The position numbers and the translations under genes are program-made. The notes beneath the pieces were generated by a model, which was not told the origin of the DNA, ran no database searches, and saw only the letters and a program-made list of their open reading frames with translations. Below are positions 17,088-24,779 of a DNA stretch of 64,000 nt, one piece after another; positions within the stretch are counted from its first letter, which is position 1, and each line of letters starts with the position of its first letter. Source of the DNA: Roseivirga sp. UBA6061 (GTDB lineage Bacteria > Bacteroidota > Bacteroidia > Cytophagales > Cyclobacteriaceae); assembly GCA_002427745.1 (NCBI GenBank), contig DIYF01000008.1:51869-115868 (forward strand). The letters run 5' to 3'.

Positions 17088-18038
17088 TCACTTTAATGTG
17101 AGCTTAACAATCACAGGATTGTGGTCTGATACCTTCTCATCATTTGTTTCCAGAATACTGGTTTTAATGCCTGATCTGTCGGCTAATCCTGGTGAAATAA
17201 GAATGTGATCGATTTGCTCGGGCTCTCCGCGATAATTATAAGTCCAGCGGACATCCGTACTTTCGAAATACTGACTGTGTCCTGTCTGGATTAGTTCTTC
17301 ATAGATATCATCAAAGCCTCTTACTCTGTATATAGATTCGGTGCCTTTCTCAGAGTTCAGGTCTCCTGTCACGATTACTTTCCTGCCTTTATTCAGCTGT
17401 TGAATAACGGCTCTTCTGGCAATGCTGGCCTGTGCCAGTCTTTGTGCGTCACTGTCAAAGCCACCACGTTCACTCTTCAGATGTAAAACAAATATGTCTA
17501 TGTCTTTTGAATCTACAGTGACCGTAGCTTTAAGTCCTTTGCTGATGCCTGTTTCTCCCTCTGAATCCCCATCTGTTTCTTCCAAATAGAGGGCTCTACC
17601 GGGAATCTGGGGCCATACTTCTTTAATGGGGTACCTGGAAAAGACAGCTACATGCTGTCCGGTAAAACTATCTGTACAGTCGCATACTGCCTGATAGTCA
17701 TAATTGACCCCAATTTGACTGAGCGCTGTCCTGAGTACTTCCAGATCTTCGGCACCTCCTACTTCGGTTAGCGTTAAGATATCCGCATTCATGCGTTTGA
17801 TCAATTGTGCTACACTTTCTGAGGCCTCCTTTAGCTTGGCTGTACGGTTTGTGTCGTTGTTCCAAAACCTTTGCTCCTCTTCAGATTCACGATTGAGGTC
17901 AAACTGCTTCCCGAACTTTACATGAATTCTGGTTTTGTTCAGAAATTCAGCATTGAAGGTAGCAATGGTTACCTCTTGCGAAATCACAAAGAGGTATTGA
18001 CATAAGAACAAAGCGGTCAACAACGTAATACGTTTCAT
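17088..18038 (-). CDS. Secreted endonuclease/exonuclease/phosphatase-family protein
   Basis: A 316-residue EEP-fold enzyme from the ATG at 18038, chosen because it begins a signal peptide (MKRITLLTALFLCQYLFVIS). Family motifs are present: IATFNAEFLN at the start, LTLTEVGG with the metal-binding glutamate, FVLHLKSERGG, VIVTGDLNS with the catalytic Asp and Asn, and IDHILISPGL plus SDHNPVIV at the end with the catalytic histidine. Substrate may be DNA, RNA, a nucleotide or a phospholipid; this cannot be told from motifs. It stands alone, facing away from the phosphatase. Confidence 0.88.
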   Translation of the reverse strand: MKRITLLTALFLCQYLFVISQEVTIATFNAEFLNKTRIHVKFGKQFDLNRESEEEQRFWNNDTNRTAKLKEASESVAQLIKRMNADILTLTEVGGAEDLEVLRTALSQIGVNYDYQAVCDCTDSFTGQHVAVFSRYPIKEVWPQIPGRALYLEETDGDSEGETGISKGLKATVTVDSKDIDIFVLHLKSERGGFDSDAQRLAQASIARRAVIQQLNKGRKVIVTGDLNSEKGTESIYRVRGFDDIYEELIQTGHSQYFESTDVRWTYNYRGEPEQIDHILISPGLADRSGIKTSILETNDEKVSDHNPVIVKLTLK

Positions 18039-18144
18039 TTTAAATCTATCTTTTCCGGGTAAGTGGCTATGCAGGTTTTTGTGCAAAGCCATTTATTTCA
18101 GGGCAAATGTATATCAAAAGGTCCGGGTTGAAATACTCATGGAT

Positions 18145-18642
18145 TTAATTTATGCAGACATTATCGGCACAAATCAAATCCGGGTAGATATGCCGAAACC
18201 CTCTCGGGTTTCTTCTGTATATTTTACCCGTAATCTGAACCGACTCCATGGACAGGCTGGCCAGCTCCTGTCGTAACTGCTTAATCTTATTATTCAGATG
18301 ATAAGAAAGGGTCATGAGCCGATCATTGTAAGATTGCCACCTTTCCTCCGTACTCTTTTGTTGTCTGGCTATTTGTTTGTGAAAATCACGAATCCCGCTT
18401 ATCTCAGAAAGGCTTTTGTTATTTGGCTCGTTCCGGACAATCCTGTTGTCTTCCGACAGTACAAAGGTAATGCTGTCGATATGCCTTGTTCTCAAAAACT
18501 CACTCAGCCATAGTGTCATTTCGATATCGAACGTAATGGAATTTCCCAGCGAGGTAAGGAAATAGTTCTCTCGCTGGAAAGTATTGTTGATTACAGGCTC
18601 GAGGTGATCCGTTGGACAAATAAAGTACAAGTGACTATGCAT
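18145..18642 (-). CDS. Unrecognised protein following an LCIB-like gene
   Basis: A 165-residue soluble protein from ATG at 18642. A GTG start at 18657 would add five residues and leave a single base after the upstream stop. It begins MHSHLYFICPTDHLEPVINN and is otherwise rich in charged helices, with a coiled-coil-like stretch around LNNKIKQLRQELASLSMES. No family was recognised. It sits immediately downstream of the LCIB-like carbonic anhydrase gene, so the two are certainly cotranscribed and may be partners. Confidence 0.7.
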   Translation of the reverse strand: MHSHLYFICPTDHLEPVINNTFQRENYFLTSLGNSITFDIEMTLWLSEFLRTRHIDSITFVLSEDNRIVRNEPNNKSLSEISGIRDFHKQIARQQKSTEERWQSYNDRLMTLSYHLNNKIKQLRQELASLSMESVQITGKIYRRNPRGFRHIYPDLICADNVCIN

Positions 18643-18658
18643 GAGGCCCGTCTGCACT

Positions 18659-19372
18659 TTACAAACTCCTCAGGTCAATTACCTCAAAATTCCTGGCATC
18701 AAAGTAATCATCCAATCCATAGTCTGTGTTAATGATAATGCCACCCAGCAGGGTTACTTTATTGACATGGAACTCCCCTTTGCAGGTTTCAAGGTGATTG
18801 TGAATTTGTCTGTTGATGATGTCATAAGCCGCTTCCGTGATGGCCTTGGCCTGGTTGCTGCTTTCCAGGATTTGCTCTCTGTATGGCAAAAGGCTTTCTT
18901 CCAGCTTCATTTGCTGATAATCTTCATCATTCTTAACGGGCTTGTATGTACTGTCCTGTAGCCTGTCAAGTGCCAGCATCAGCGCTCCACAAGAGTTTCC
19001 GGTCTCCTCCTGGCGAGGGCGATACATCTTGCCCAGGTCCCCATCCAGGGTAATGCCGATATGAGGTCCGTAGAAAATGAAAGCGCTGCCATCATCAGGA
19101 ATATGATGGGCAAAAGCAGTCATACCTGTTTGTCCTGCAAAGGGTAAGCCTCCCAGGCCTCCCATAATAAAAGGACCGAATAACACATTGAAGAAAGTAG
19201 TTGAAGGTACGTTGATGTCATCGGAGCAGACAGATGTTGCCATCAGAACTCTGGAAATGTCAAGCTCATGCTCTATTTGCATTCTCCCCAGGTAGTGTAT
19301 GGAGGTGTCTTTGGCATCTTTGGCATCAGGGAAATACTGCTTTACTATCTTATCAAACTTTCTCTGTAACAT
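18659..19372 (-). CDS. LCIB-type (theta) carbonic anhydrase homologue
   Basis: A 237-residue cytoplasmic protein resembling the algal low-CO2-inducible proteins LCIB/LCIC, beta-carbonic-anhydrase relatives that interconvert CO2 and bicarbonate. The family pattern is visible in order: VCSDDIN with C49, GPFIMGGLGGLPFAGQTG, AFAHHIPDDG with H89/H90, FYGPHIGI, and YRPRQEETGNSCGA with C128. Two Cys and one His would bind zinc, as in the characterised members, and the adjacent Asp and Arg are kept. No signal peptide is present. The function is inferred from motif similarity. It heads a two-gene unit with the unknown protein at 18145. Confidence 0.72.
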   Translation of the reverse strand: MLQRKFDKIVKQYFPDAKDAKDTSIHYLGRMQIEHELDISRVLMATSVCSDDINVPSTTFFNVLFGPFIMGGLGGLPFAGQTGMTAFAHHIPDDGSAFIFYGPHIGITLDGDLGKMYRPRQEETGNSCGALMLALDRLQDSTYKPVKNDEDYQQMKLEESLLPYREQILESSNQAKAITEAAYDIINRQIHNHLETCKGEFHVNKVTLLGGIIINTDYGLDDYFDARNFEVIDLRSL

Positions 19373-19634
19373 AGGCTGTGTCTGTTGTTTTTTAAAAAAT
19401 CGCTACTCAGTAATGAGCTTCAATATAAGGCTATTCTTCATAAATGCATCGTTGTTGCAAAAATGAGATTTCCACTGTTAATCGGAGTTTGGGAAGATAT
19501 AGCGGATGGCAGCTCTAAGAATAACCCGATTGATAGTGACATTACCGTGTAATGGGTTATACACGATATAACAAGACAAGTGGAGGTCTGCTTGGTGTTC
19601 CCTTACCTAAGCTGCTATACCATTAAGATAAACA

Positions 19635-20126
19635 TCACTGCTCTAAGGCCTTTAGGAGTTTCCTGCTGTGCATGTATTCGAAATACCTGGCGGTTACCCT
19701 GAAGTCTTTATCCAGAATGACTAATGTGGGTGGGGCGAACTGCCCTTCACTTAAAGCCAGCAATTGAGCGATTTGATGGACCGGGTTTCTGGATTTCTTT
19801 ATTTGATCGTTTATAAACTTTTGTCCTCCAAATATTACTTCAGACTCTGTTTCTGCATCAAAGCGAACAGCATAGTATTGATCATTGAGCAGGTCAATCA
19901 CTTCAGGTTTTGTAAATACCACCCTGTCCATTTTTCGGCAGTAAGTACACCAGTCGGTGTAAAAATCAATGAAAACTTTCTTTGGATTAGCTGCCAGTGA
20001 GTCTTCCAGTTGCTCAAAACTGAGCCAGCGTACTGATTCCGCCTCCTGTGCACGCAAGGGAGCAACGCACAGGAAAGACGAAATGGTTAATAGTAAACCT
20101 GCAAATATTAATGGCTTTCGAATCAA
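19635..20126 (-). CDS. Periplasmic thioredoxin-like protein
   Basis: A 163-residue exported thioredoxin-fold protein. A signal peptide (FAGLLLTISSFLCVAPLRAQ) is followed by the active site VFIDFYTDWCTYCRKMDR, with the redox pair C60-T-Y-C63, and by the cis-proline segment APPTLVILD. It starts with TTG overlapping the stop of the TonB receptor gene (TTGA), so the two are translationally coupled. It probably keeps receptor or metal-binding cysteines reduced in the periplasm. This role is inferred from the operon. Confidence 0.85.
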   Translation of the reverse strand: MIRKPLIFAGLLLTISSFLCVAPLRAQEAESVRWLSFEQLEDSLAANPKKVFIDFYTDWCTYCRKMDRVVFTKPEVIDLLNDQYYAVRFDAETESEVIFGGQKFINDQIKKSRNPVHQIAQLLALSEGQFAPPTLVILDKDFRVTARYFEYMHSRKLLKALEQ

Positions 20127-22492
20127 TGCAGGTTACCAATTTTTATGGAGAAAAATACTGAACGCGGTGTAGCGGGCCCATAGATGAAATCAGAGTCCCG
20201 CTCTGGTCCTGAGTCAAATTCCGGTTGATAGCTGTTGAAGATATTGCGGAAACCTCCACTCAACTCCAAATGAAAATCTTCTGAGATATCGAAATGATAG
20301 CTTAACCTCAGGTTTGCATCGAAAAAGGCATCGGAATTGAGTAAATCCGGAGAGCCATTGGCACCGACTACTCGCGGCACGATCATCGAGCCGGTGTAGG
20401 TTCCTGTGAAATCAATTTTAAATGCGTCACTCAGATTATAATTGGAAGTAAAGTAACCATAAAGGTCAGGGGTTCTGACAAACTCATCTACGGTAATCGC
20501 ATTTTCTCCTGCATTTTCCGGCTCAAATATTACCTGAGTCTCTTCATAATTCGTTTGTTGGGCAGTACCTCCCAATTGGAAAGCAAACTTACCGGAAGGC
20601 GAGTAGCCGGCTTCAAAGTTTACTCCCGATACTGTAGCTCCTTCACCATTTACCACTTCTTCTAAAATGATATCACCAATATCTCCGCGACTCACCTGAG
20701 TAAAGGGGTTATGTAGTTGCGTATAAAATCCTTCTATTAAGAAGTTGATCTGCGCCAACCCAAGACTCCTGGTGTAGTTCAAAGAGCCGGTGAAGGCATC
20801 GGAAGTCTCCTTATCCAGATCATCTGAAAGCAAAACAAAAACCTGGTCTCCACCAGCGGAGGAGATGTGCAGATCTTCATTAAATGCCTGTGGGGCACGG
20901 AATCCTCTGGCATAACCCCCTCTGAACCGCAGGTTATCATTGATTTGATATAAAAGAGTGGCTCTTGGGCTAAATACCCCTACATCAACATCCGCAGCCC
21001 TGTCTATATTCAGCACAGAGTAAGCTCCCTCTATGCTTGAAGCATCATATCTGCCGCCAAGCAGTGCGGTAAAACGTGAATTTACCTTCCACTCATATTG
21101 TGCAAAGAAACCTGTGGTGTTTACCCGCTGGTCTACAAGACGACCATAGCCTGCTATTTCATCCTGCGTATCATAGATTTGATTTTCGACTCCCAGGGTC
21201 AGTACATTACCACTGTCGAAATAGCGGTTGTACTGAACTCCGGCCACTACGGCCAGGTCCTCCGTCAGGCCGTAAGCGTTGATGGCCAGTGCGCTGTCTG
21301 CTGGCGTTCTTCCACCGCCTAATCCACCGTAATAGCTATCGCGCGTGGTGTTTTGGGTAGATGCGTAGAAAGAAAATTTATTCTTGTCATCCTGCGTCCA
21401 CATTTCATAGTTAATACCACCAAAAAAGGTATTGTGATCAAGCTCTTCGGTAATATCTGTAAAGTGAGGTGCTAAATCTAAGCGGTCACCTCCTCTGCGG
21501 AATTCTTCCAGTGCACTTAAGTCTACAGTAATCTTGCTGTTGTCGCCTGGCTTGAAAAATGCTTTTGCACCCAATACTGTATTTTCCAGTTTAACCAGTT
21601 CTGTAAAGCCATCTCCGTTGGCATCCCAGCTATCACGGTTGCGACTCATGCCGTAAATTGTAACCCCGCTGGTCAGGTCCTCATTGACTATTGACCCGTT
21701 CAGGTTAAATGTCTGGTCTATAGCATCTCCTGCTATAAGAGCCGTATTGGAGCGAATCTCCCAGGTATTTTCAACCGGATCTTTGGTGATAATATTGATG
21801 GTGCCGGCAATGGCATTTGATCCGAAGAGAGCAGACCCACCACTTCGCACCACTTCTACCCGCTCTACAATGTTGGTAGGAATCTGATCCAGGCCGTATA
21901 CATTGTTCAGGGCACTGAAGACCGGACGACTATTGATCAGGATTTGAGAATAAGCACCTTCCAGCCCGTTAAGGCGTACCTGAGTAAACCCACAATTCTG
22001 GCAGTTGGTCTCTACTCTCACTCCGGGTTGATAGTTGAGACCATCGGAAATGGCCAGCGACTGTGTGGCGTTGAATAATTTATTGTCGATTACACTAACA
22101 ATAACCGGAGCGTTTTTTCTGTCCTGTTCGTATCGGGAACCGGATATCACTACACTCTCCAGATTCAGGATATCTTCCTGTAATGAAAAGTTTTTCTCCT
22201 GAGATTGTCCTGCTTTCATAACAATCTCTTCAGAGATGGTCAGGTGTCCTACAAACTTTACCTTAACTGTATAAGTACCTGATGGGATGTCTTGTATGAT
22301 AAAGCTGCCCTCGTTATCAGTAGCCGATCCCAGTTGTGTTCCTTCCAGAAAAACATAGGCAAATGCTACAGGAACGTCATCAGCGGTGACCCTGCCCGAT
22401 AAACTTGATTTTTGAGCCTTGATACCTACGCATAGGACCATAAGCTGCAAAAGCAAGCCAAACCTAAACCCAAAGCGCAGCATTGTTTTCAT
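20123..22492 (-). CDS. TonB-dependent receptor, probably for iron or manganese
   Basis: A 789-residue outer-membrane transporter. Signal peptide to about residue 26, then a carboxypeptidase-like regulatory domain (LSGRVTADDVPVAFAYVFLE), a plug domain (LNLESVVISGSRYEQDRKN, VRLNGLEGAYSQILINSRP, VEVVRSGGSALFGSNAIAGT) and a beta-barrel ending RSVFFSIKIG. The plug has a CQNCG cysteine pair near residue 161. It lies divergent from a DtxR-family gene, and the intergenic region has a DtxR-type palindrome, so its substrate is likely an iron or manganese complex. It is cotranscribed with the thioredoxin gene. Confidence 0.92.
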   Translation of the reverse strand: MKTMLRFGFRFGLLLQLMVLCVGIKAQKSSLSGRVTADDVPVAFAYVFLEGTQLGSATDNEGSFIIQDIPSGTYTVKVKFVGHLTISEEIVMKAGQSQEKNFSLQEDILNLESVVISGSRYEQDRKNAPVIVSVIDNKLFNATQSLAISDGLNYQPGVRVETNCQNCGFTQVRLNGLEGAYSQILINSRPVFSALNNVYGLDQIPTNIVERVEVVRSGGSALFGSNAIAGTINIITKDPVENTWEIRSNTALIAGDAIDQTFNLNGSIVNEDLTSGVTIYGMSRNRDSWDANGDGFTELVKLENTVLGAKAFFKPGDNSKITVDLSALEEFRRGGDRLDLAPHFTDITEELDHNTFFGGINYEMWTQDDKNKFSFYASTQNTTRDSYYGGLGGGRTPADSALAINAYGLTEDLAVVAGVQYNRYFDSGNVLTLGVENQIYDTQDEIAGYGRLVDQRVNTTGFFAQYEWKVNSRFTALLGGRYDASSIEGAYSVLNIDRAADVDVGVFSPRATLLYQINDNLRFRGGYARGFRAPQAFNEDLHISSAGGDQVFVLLSDDLDKETSDAFTGSLNYTRSLGLAQINFLIEGFYTQLHNPFTQVSRGDIGDIILEEVVNGEGATVSGVNFEAGYSPSGKFAFQLGGTAQQTNYEETQVIFEPENAGENAITVDEFVRTPDLYGYFTSNYNLSDAFKIDFTGTYTGSMIVPRVVGANGSPDLLNSDAFFDANLRLSYHFDISEDFHLELSGGFRNIFNSYQPEFDSGPERDSDFIYGPATPRSVFFSIKIGNLH

Positions 22493-22516
22493 GTTCTTGT
22501 TCAGAAGTTATGCTAG

Positions 22517-22547
22517 CAAATATATAGTGTTAGATTAGTCTAACAAA
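22517..22547 (-). promoter_or_regulatory. Promoter of the TonB receptor/thioredoxin operon
   Basis: On the minus strand TTTG (22544-22547) and TATATTTG (22517-22524) are separated by exactly 19 bases, an exact match to the Bacteroidota promoter form TTTG-N19-TAnnTTTG. The ATG is 24 bases beyond the -7 element. Confidence 0.8.
22528..22545. promoter_or_regulatory. DtxR/MntR-type operator
   Basis: Perfect inverted repeat TGTTAGA / TCTAACA with a TTAG centre, close to the DtxR/IdeR consensus TTAGGTTAGCCTAACC. It fills the spacer of the receptor promoter, so bound metal-loaded repressor would exclude RNA polymerase. The DtxR-family gene begins 50 bases to the right and may also be controlled from here. 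Confidence 0.8.
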
Positions 22548-22594
22548 ATTCTTTGTACGAATTTTCTATTTTTGTTCAGAGTCTGAAAATTACC

Positions 22595-23251
22595 ATGGCA
22601 TCACCTACTGTAGAAAACTACCTCAAAGCCCTCTATGCGCTTGCTAATGAAGATGACGAGGTCAACATTTCTGATCTGAGCATTCATCTGAAGGTGAGTA
22701 AACCCACCGTAAACAGTATGGTGAAAACCCTGAATCAGCAGGATTGGGTGAATTATGAAAGGTATAAGCCAATTGTGCTGACCCGGAAGGGAAGAAAGGC
22801 TGCAGCCTTAATCCTGCGTAAGCATCGCCTTACGGAGATGTATCTGGTAGAGAAGATGGGCTTTGGATGGGAAGAAGTGCATGAAATAGCTGAGCAGATC
22901 GAGCATGTTAAAGCACCTGCGCTGTTTGACAGAATGGACAAACTGATGGATTTCCCGAAGGTCGACCCACACGGTTCGCCTATTCCGGATAAAGATGGAA
23001 ATATTATAGACCAGAATTATAAAAAACTGAGTGAATGTAAGGTGGGTGATCAGGTCGTATTACTTGCTTTAACCCATTCTTCTAAGGACTTCCTGGAGTT
23101 TCTGGATAGCAGAGAGATTTCGTTGAAGCTGGAACTGGAAATTAAAGCGATAGAACCCTTTGACAGCAGCATGCTCATCAGTTACTATAATCACCCCTCT
23201 GAAACTTTGAGTCAAAAGGTATGTGACCGGTTGTTGGTGCAAAAGTCATAG
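22595..23251 (+). CDS. DtxR/MntR-family metal-dependent repressor
   Basis: A 218-residue metal sensor from the ATG at 22595. The earlier in-frame ATG at 22553 would add 14 residues that are not part of the domain. The N-terminal winged helix (ENYLKALYALA, LSIHLKVSKPTVNSMVKTL) is followed by the dimerisation domain with the metal-ligand region HRLTEMYLVEKMGF, WEEVHEIAEQIEHV and DPHGSPIPD, and a C-terminal FeoA/SH3-like domain. Iron or manganese specificity is not decidable by eye. Its last 6 bases overlap the converging trhA gene. Confidence 0.92.
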   Translation: MASPTVENYLKALYALANEDDEVNISDLSIHLKVSKPTVNSMVKTLNQQDWVNYERYKPIVLTRKGRKAAALILRKHRLTEMYLVEKMGFGWEEVHEIAEQIEHVKAPALFDRMDKLMDFPKVDPHGSPIPDKDGNIIDQNYKKLSECKVGDQVVLLALTHSSKDFLEFLDSREISLKLELEIKAIEPFDSSMLISYYNHPSETLSQKVCDRLLVQKS

Positions 23252-23938
23252 GGCACCTGGCATTGCAGTCAACCCCTTCCCTGTACTACCCGCCACATAC
23301 AGATAAATGGCTGCGTAGTGGAAAGCGCTGCCGCCCAATACAAAGAGATGCCAGATGGCATGATGGTATTTGAGCTTTCTCATCAGGTAGAAGACTACAC
23401 CCCCGGTATAGCACAGGCCACCATGAAGCATCAGATTCACAGCTTCGGGAGATAATACCTCCCCAAGGCGGTCAAACATCAGGAAGCCCAGCCAACCCAT
23501 ACCCAAATAGGAAATCAATGAAATAGCCTCGTACTTTCCGGTGAGGAAAATTTTGAAAATCACTCCGGCAACAGCAATGATCCATACCCAGAGCAGTACT
23601 TGTTTGCCCAGAGCCTCTTCGCCTAGTACTCCCCAGGCAAAAGGCGTAAAGGTACCGGCTATCAGCAGGTAGATGCCGATATGGTCCAGTTTTTTAAACA
23701 GGAACTTACGTTGCTTGCTCTTTACCGCATGGTAAAGGGTAGAAGCTGTATACAAATTGATCAGTGTGAGACCGAAGATGAGAAAGCTCCAGGTTTTTAT
23801 CGGGCTGTCTGCTTTGACCAGCAGGAATATTGTGCCGATAATACCCAGTATGGCACCTAATCCGTGACTAAGGGTATTGGCCACTTCCTCTTCAGGAGTA
23901 TATACATCCAGAACCTTTTCTTTTGCAGCCTTGCTCAT
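23246..23938 (-). CDS. trhA: Hemolysin III family membrane protein
   Basis: A 230-residue PAQR-type membrane protein with seven helices. The conserved metal-site histidines and motifs are present: EEVANTLSHGLGAILGI at the start, LYTASTLYHAV, DHIGIYLLIAGTFTPF and HAIWHLFVLGGSAFHYAAI at the end. TrhA proteins are involved in membrane energetics or fluidity; haemolysis is a historical label. It is the last gene of a unit: the K+ channel stop and this ATG share one base (TGATG), so translation is coupled. Confidence 0.92.
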   Translation of the reverse strand: MSKAAKEKVLDVYTPEEEVANTLSHGLGAILGIIGTIFLLVKADSPIKTWSFLIFGLTLINLYTASTLYHAVKSKQRKFLFKKLDHIGIYLLIAGTFTPFAWGVLGEEALGKQVLLWVWIIAVAGVIFKIFLTGKYEAISLISYLGMGWLGFLMFDRLGEVLSPEAVNLMLHGGLCYTGGVVFYLMRKLKYHHAIWHLFVLGGSAFHYAAIYLYVAGSTGKGLTAMPGAL

Positions 23939-24738
23939 CAGAGTTGTGCCCCACAGTACTTACAATAGAGGGCATCGCTGCTGTGACCGGAATTACCACA
24001 TTCACTGCAGGTGCGTTTTTCCTGCTTTTTGCGGTCTTTGCCCAGTTCAACGGTTACAATACCGGTGGGTACGGCTATGATGGCATAGCCCATGATCATT
24101 ACCAGTGAAGCAATGGTCTGTCCCAATATGGTTTGTGGAGCAATGTCTCCATACCCCACGGTGGTAAGCGTTACAATGGCCCAGTAAACACTTCTGGGAA
24201 TGCTGGTAAAGCCGTTTTCACCTCCTTCCACCAGGTACATCACGGTGCCCATGATCATGACCATGGTGACCACGCTACCCAGAAAGACGGTGATTTTATG
24301 TCGACTGGCACGTAATGCCCTGCCCAGCTGTTCTCCCTCACCGACAAAACGACCCAGTTTGAGAATTCTGAAAACTCTCAAAAGCCTTAATGCCCGAATA
24401 ACCAATAGGTACTGAGTACCGGTAAAGAAGAGACTGAGATAGGTAGGCAAAAGAGAAAGCAGGTCGATAATGCCGTAAAAGCTGAAAATATATTTCCGCT
24501 TGCGTTCTGTGACATAGATACGTGTGATATACTCCAATGTGAAAGCCACCGTGAGAATGAGCTCTGTGATACTGAAGATGGCACCGTAGCGCTGTTGCAG
24601 ACTGGGCACACTTTCCAGCATCACAGCAATGATGCTCAGCAGAATGGCGATCAGCAAGCCTACATCAAAAGCCTTTCCGGCAGGGGTATCCGTACCGAAA
24701 ATGATGATATAGAGTCGCTGACGTAATTTTTGGGCCAT
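23938..24738 (-). CDS. Voltage-gated K+ channel with C-terminal zinc ribbon
   Basis: A 266-residue six-helix channel subunit (ATG at 24738; a TTG two codons earlier is possible). The S4 helix holds regularly spaced arginines (RALRLLRVFRILKLGRF). The pore loop has the selectivity filter TLTTVGYGD at about residues 190-198. After S6 a short charged helix leads to a C-terminal zinc ribbon: C244, C247 and C259, C262 in CSECG and CKYCG. The ribbon could act as a metal or redox gate or as an assembly device; that is inference. It lies between mscS and trhA, suggesting an osmotic or membrane-stress operon. Confidence 0.9.
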   Translation of the reverse strand: MAQKLRQRLYIIIFGTDTPAGKAFDVGLLIAILLSIIAVMLESVPSLQQRYGAIFSITELILTVAFTLEYITRIYVTERKRKYIFSFYGIIDLLSLLPTYLSLFFTGTQYLLVIRALRLLRVFRILKLGRFVGEGEQLGRALRASRHKITVFLGSVVTMVMIMGTVMYLVEGGENGFTSIPRSVYWAIVTLTTVGYGDIAPQTILGQTIASLVMIMGYAIIAVPTGIVTVELGKDRKKQEKRTCSECGNSGHSSDALYCKYCGAQL

Positions 24739-24779
24739 GTTCAAAAGTAATAATATTTATGACTGGCCCCTTCGGCAGT

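Noticed and set aside
19540..19575. Possible operator CGTGTA...TACACG upstream of the LCIB-like gene region
   Set aside because: The arms are six bases, poorly placed between two genes ending and starting elsewhere, and probably chance.
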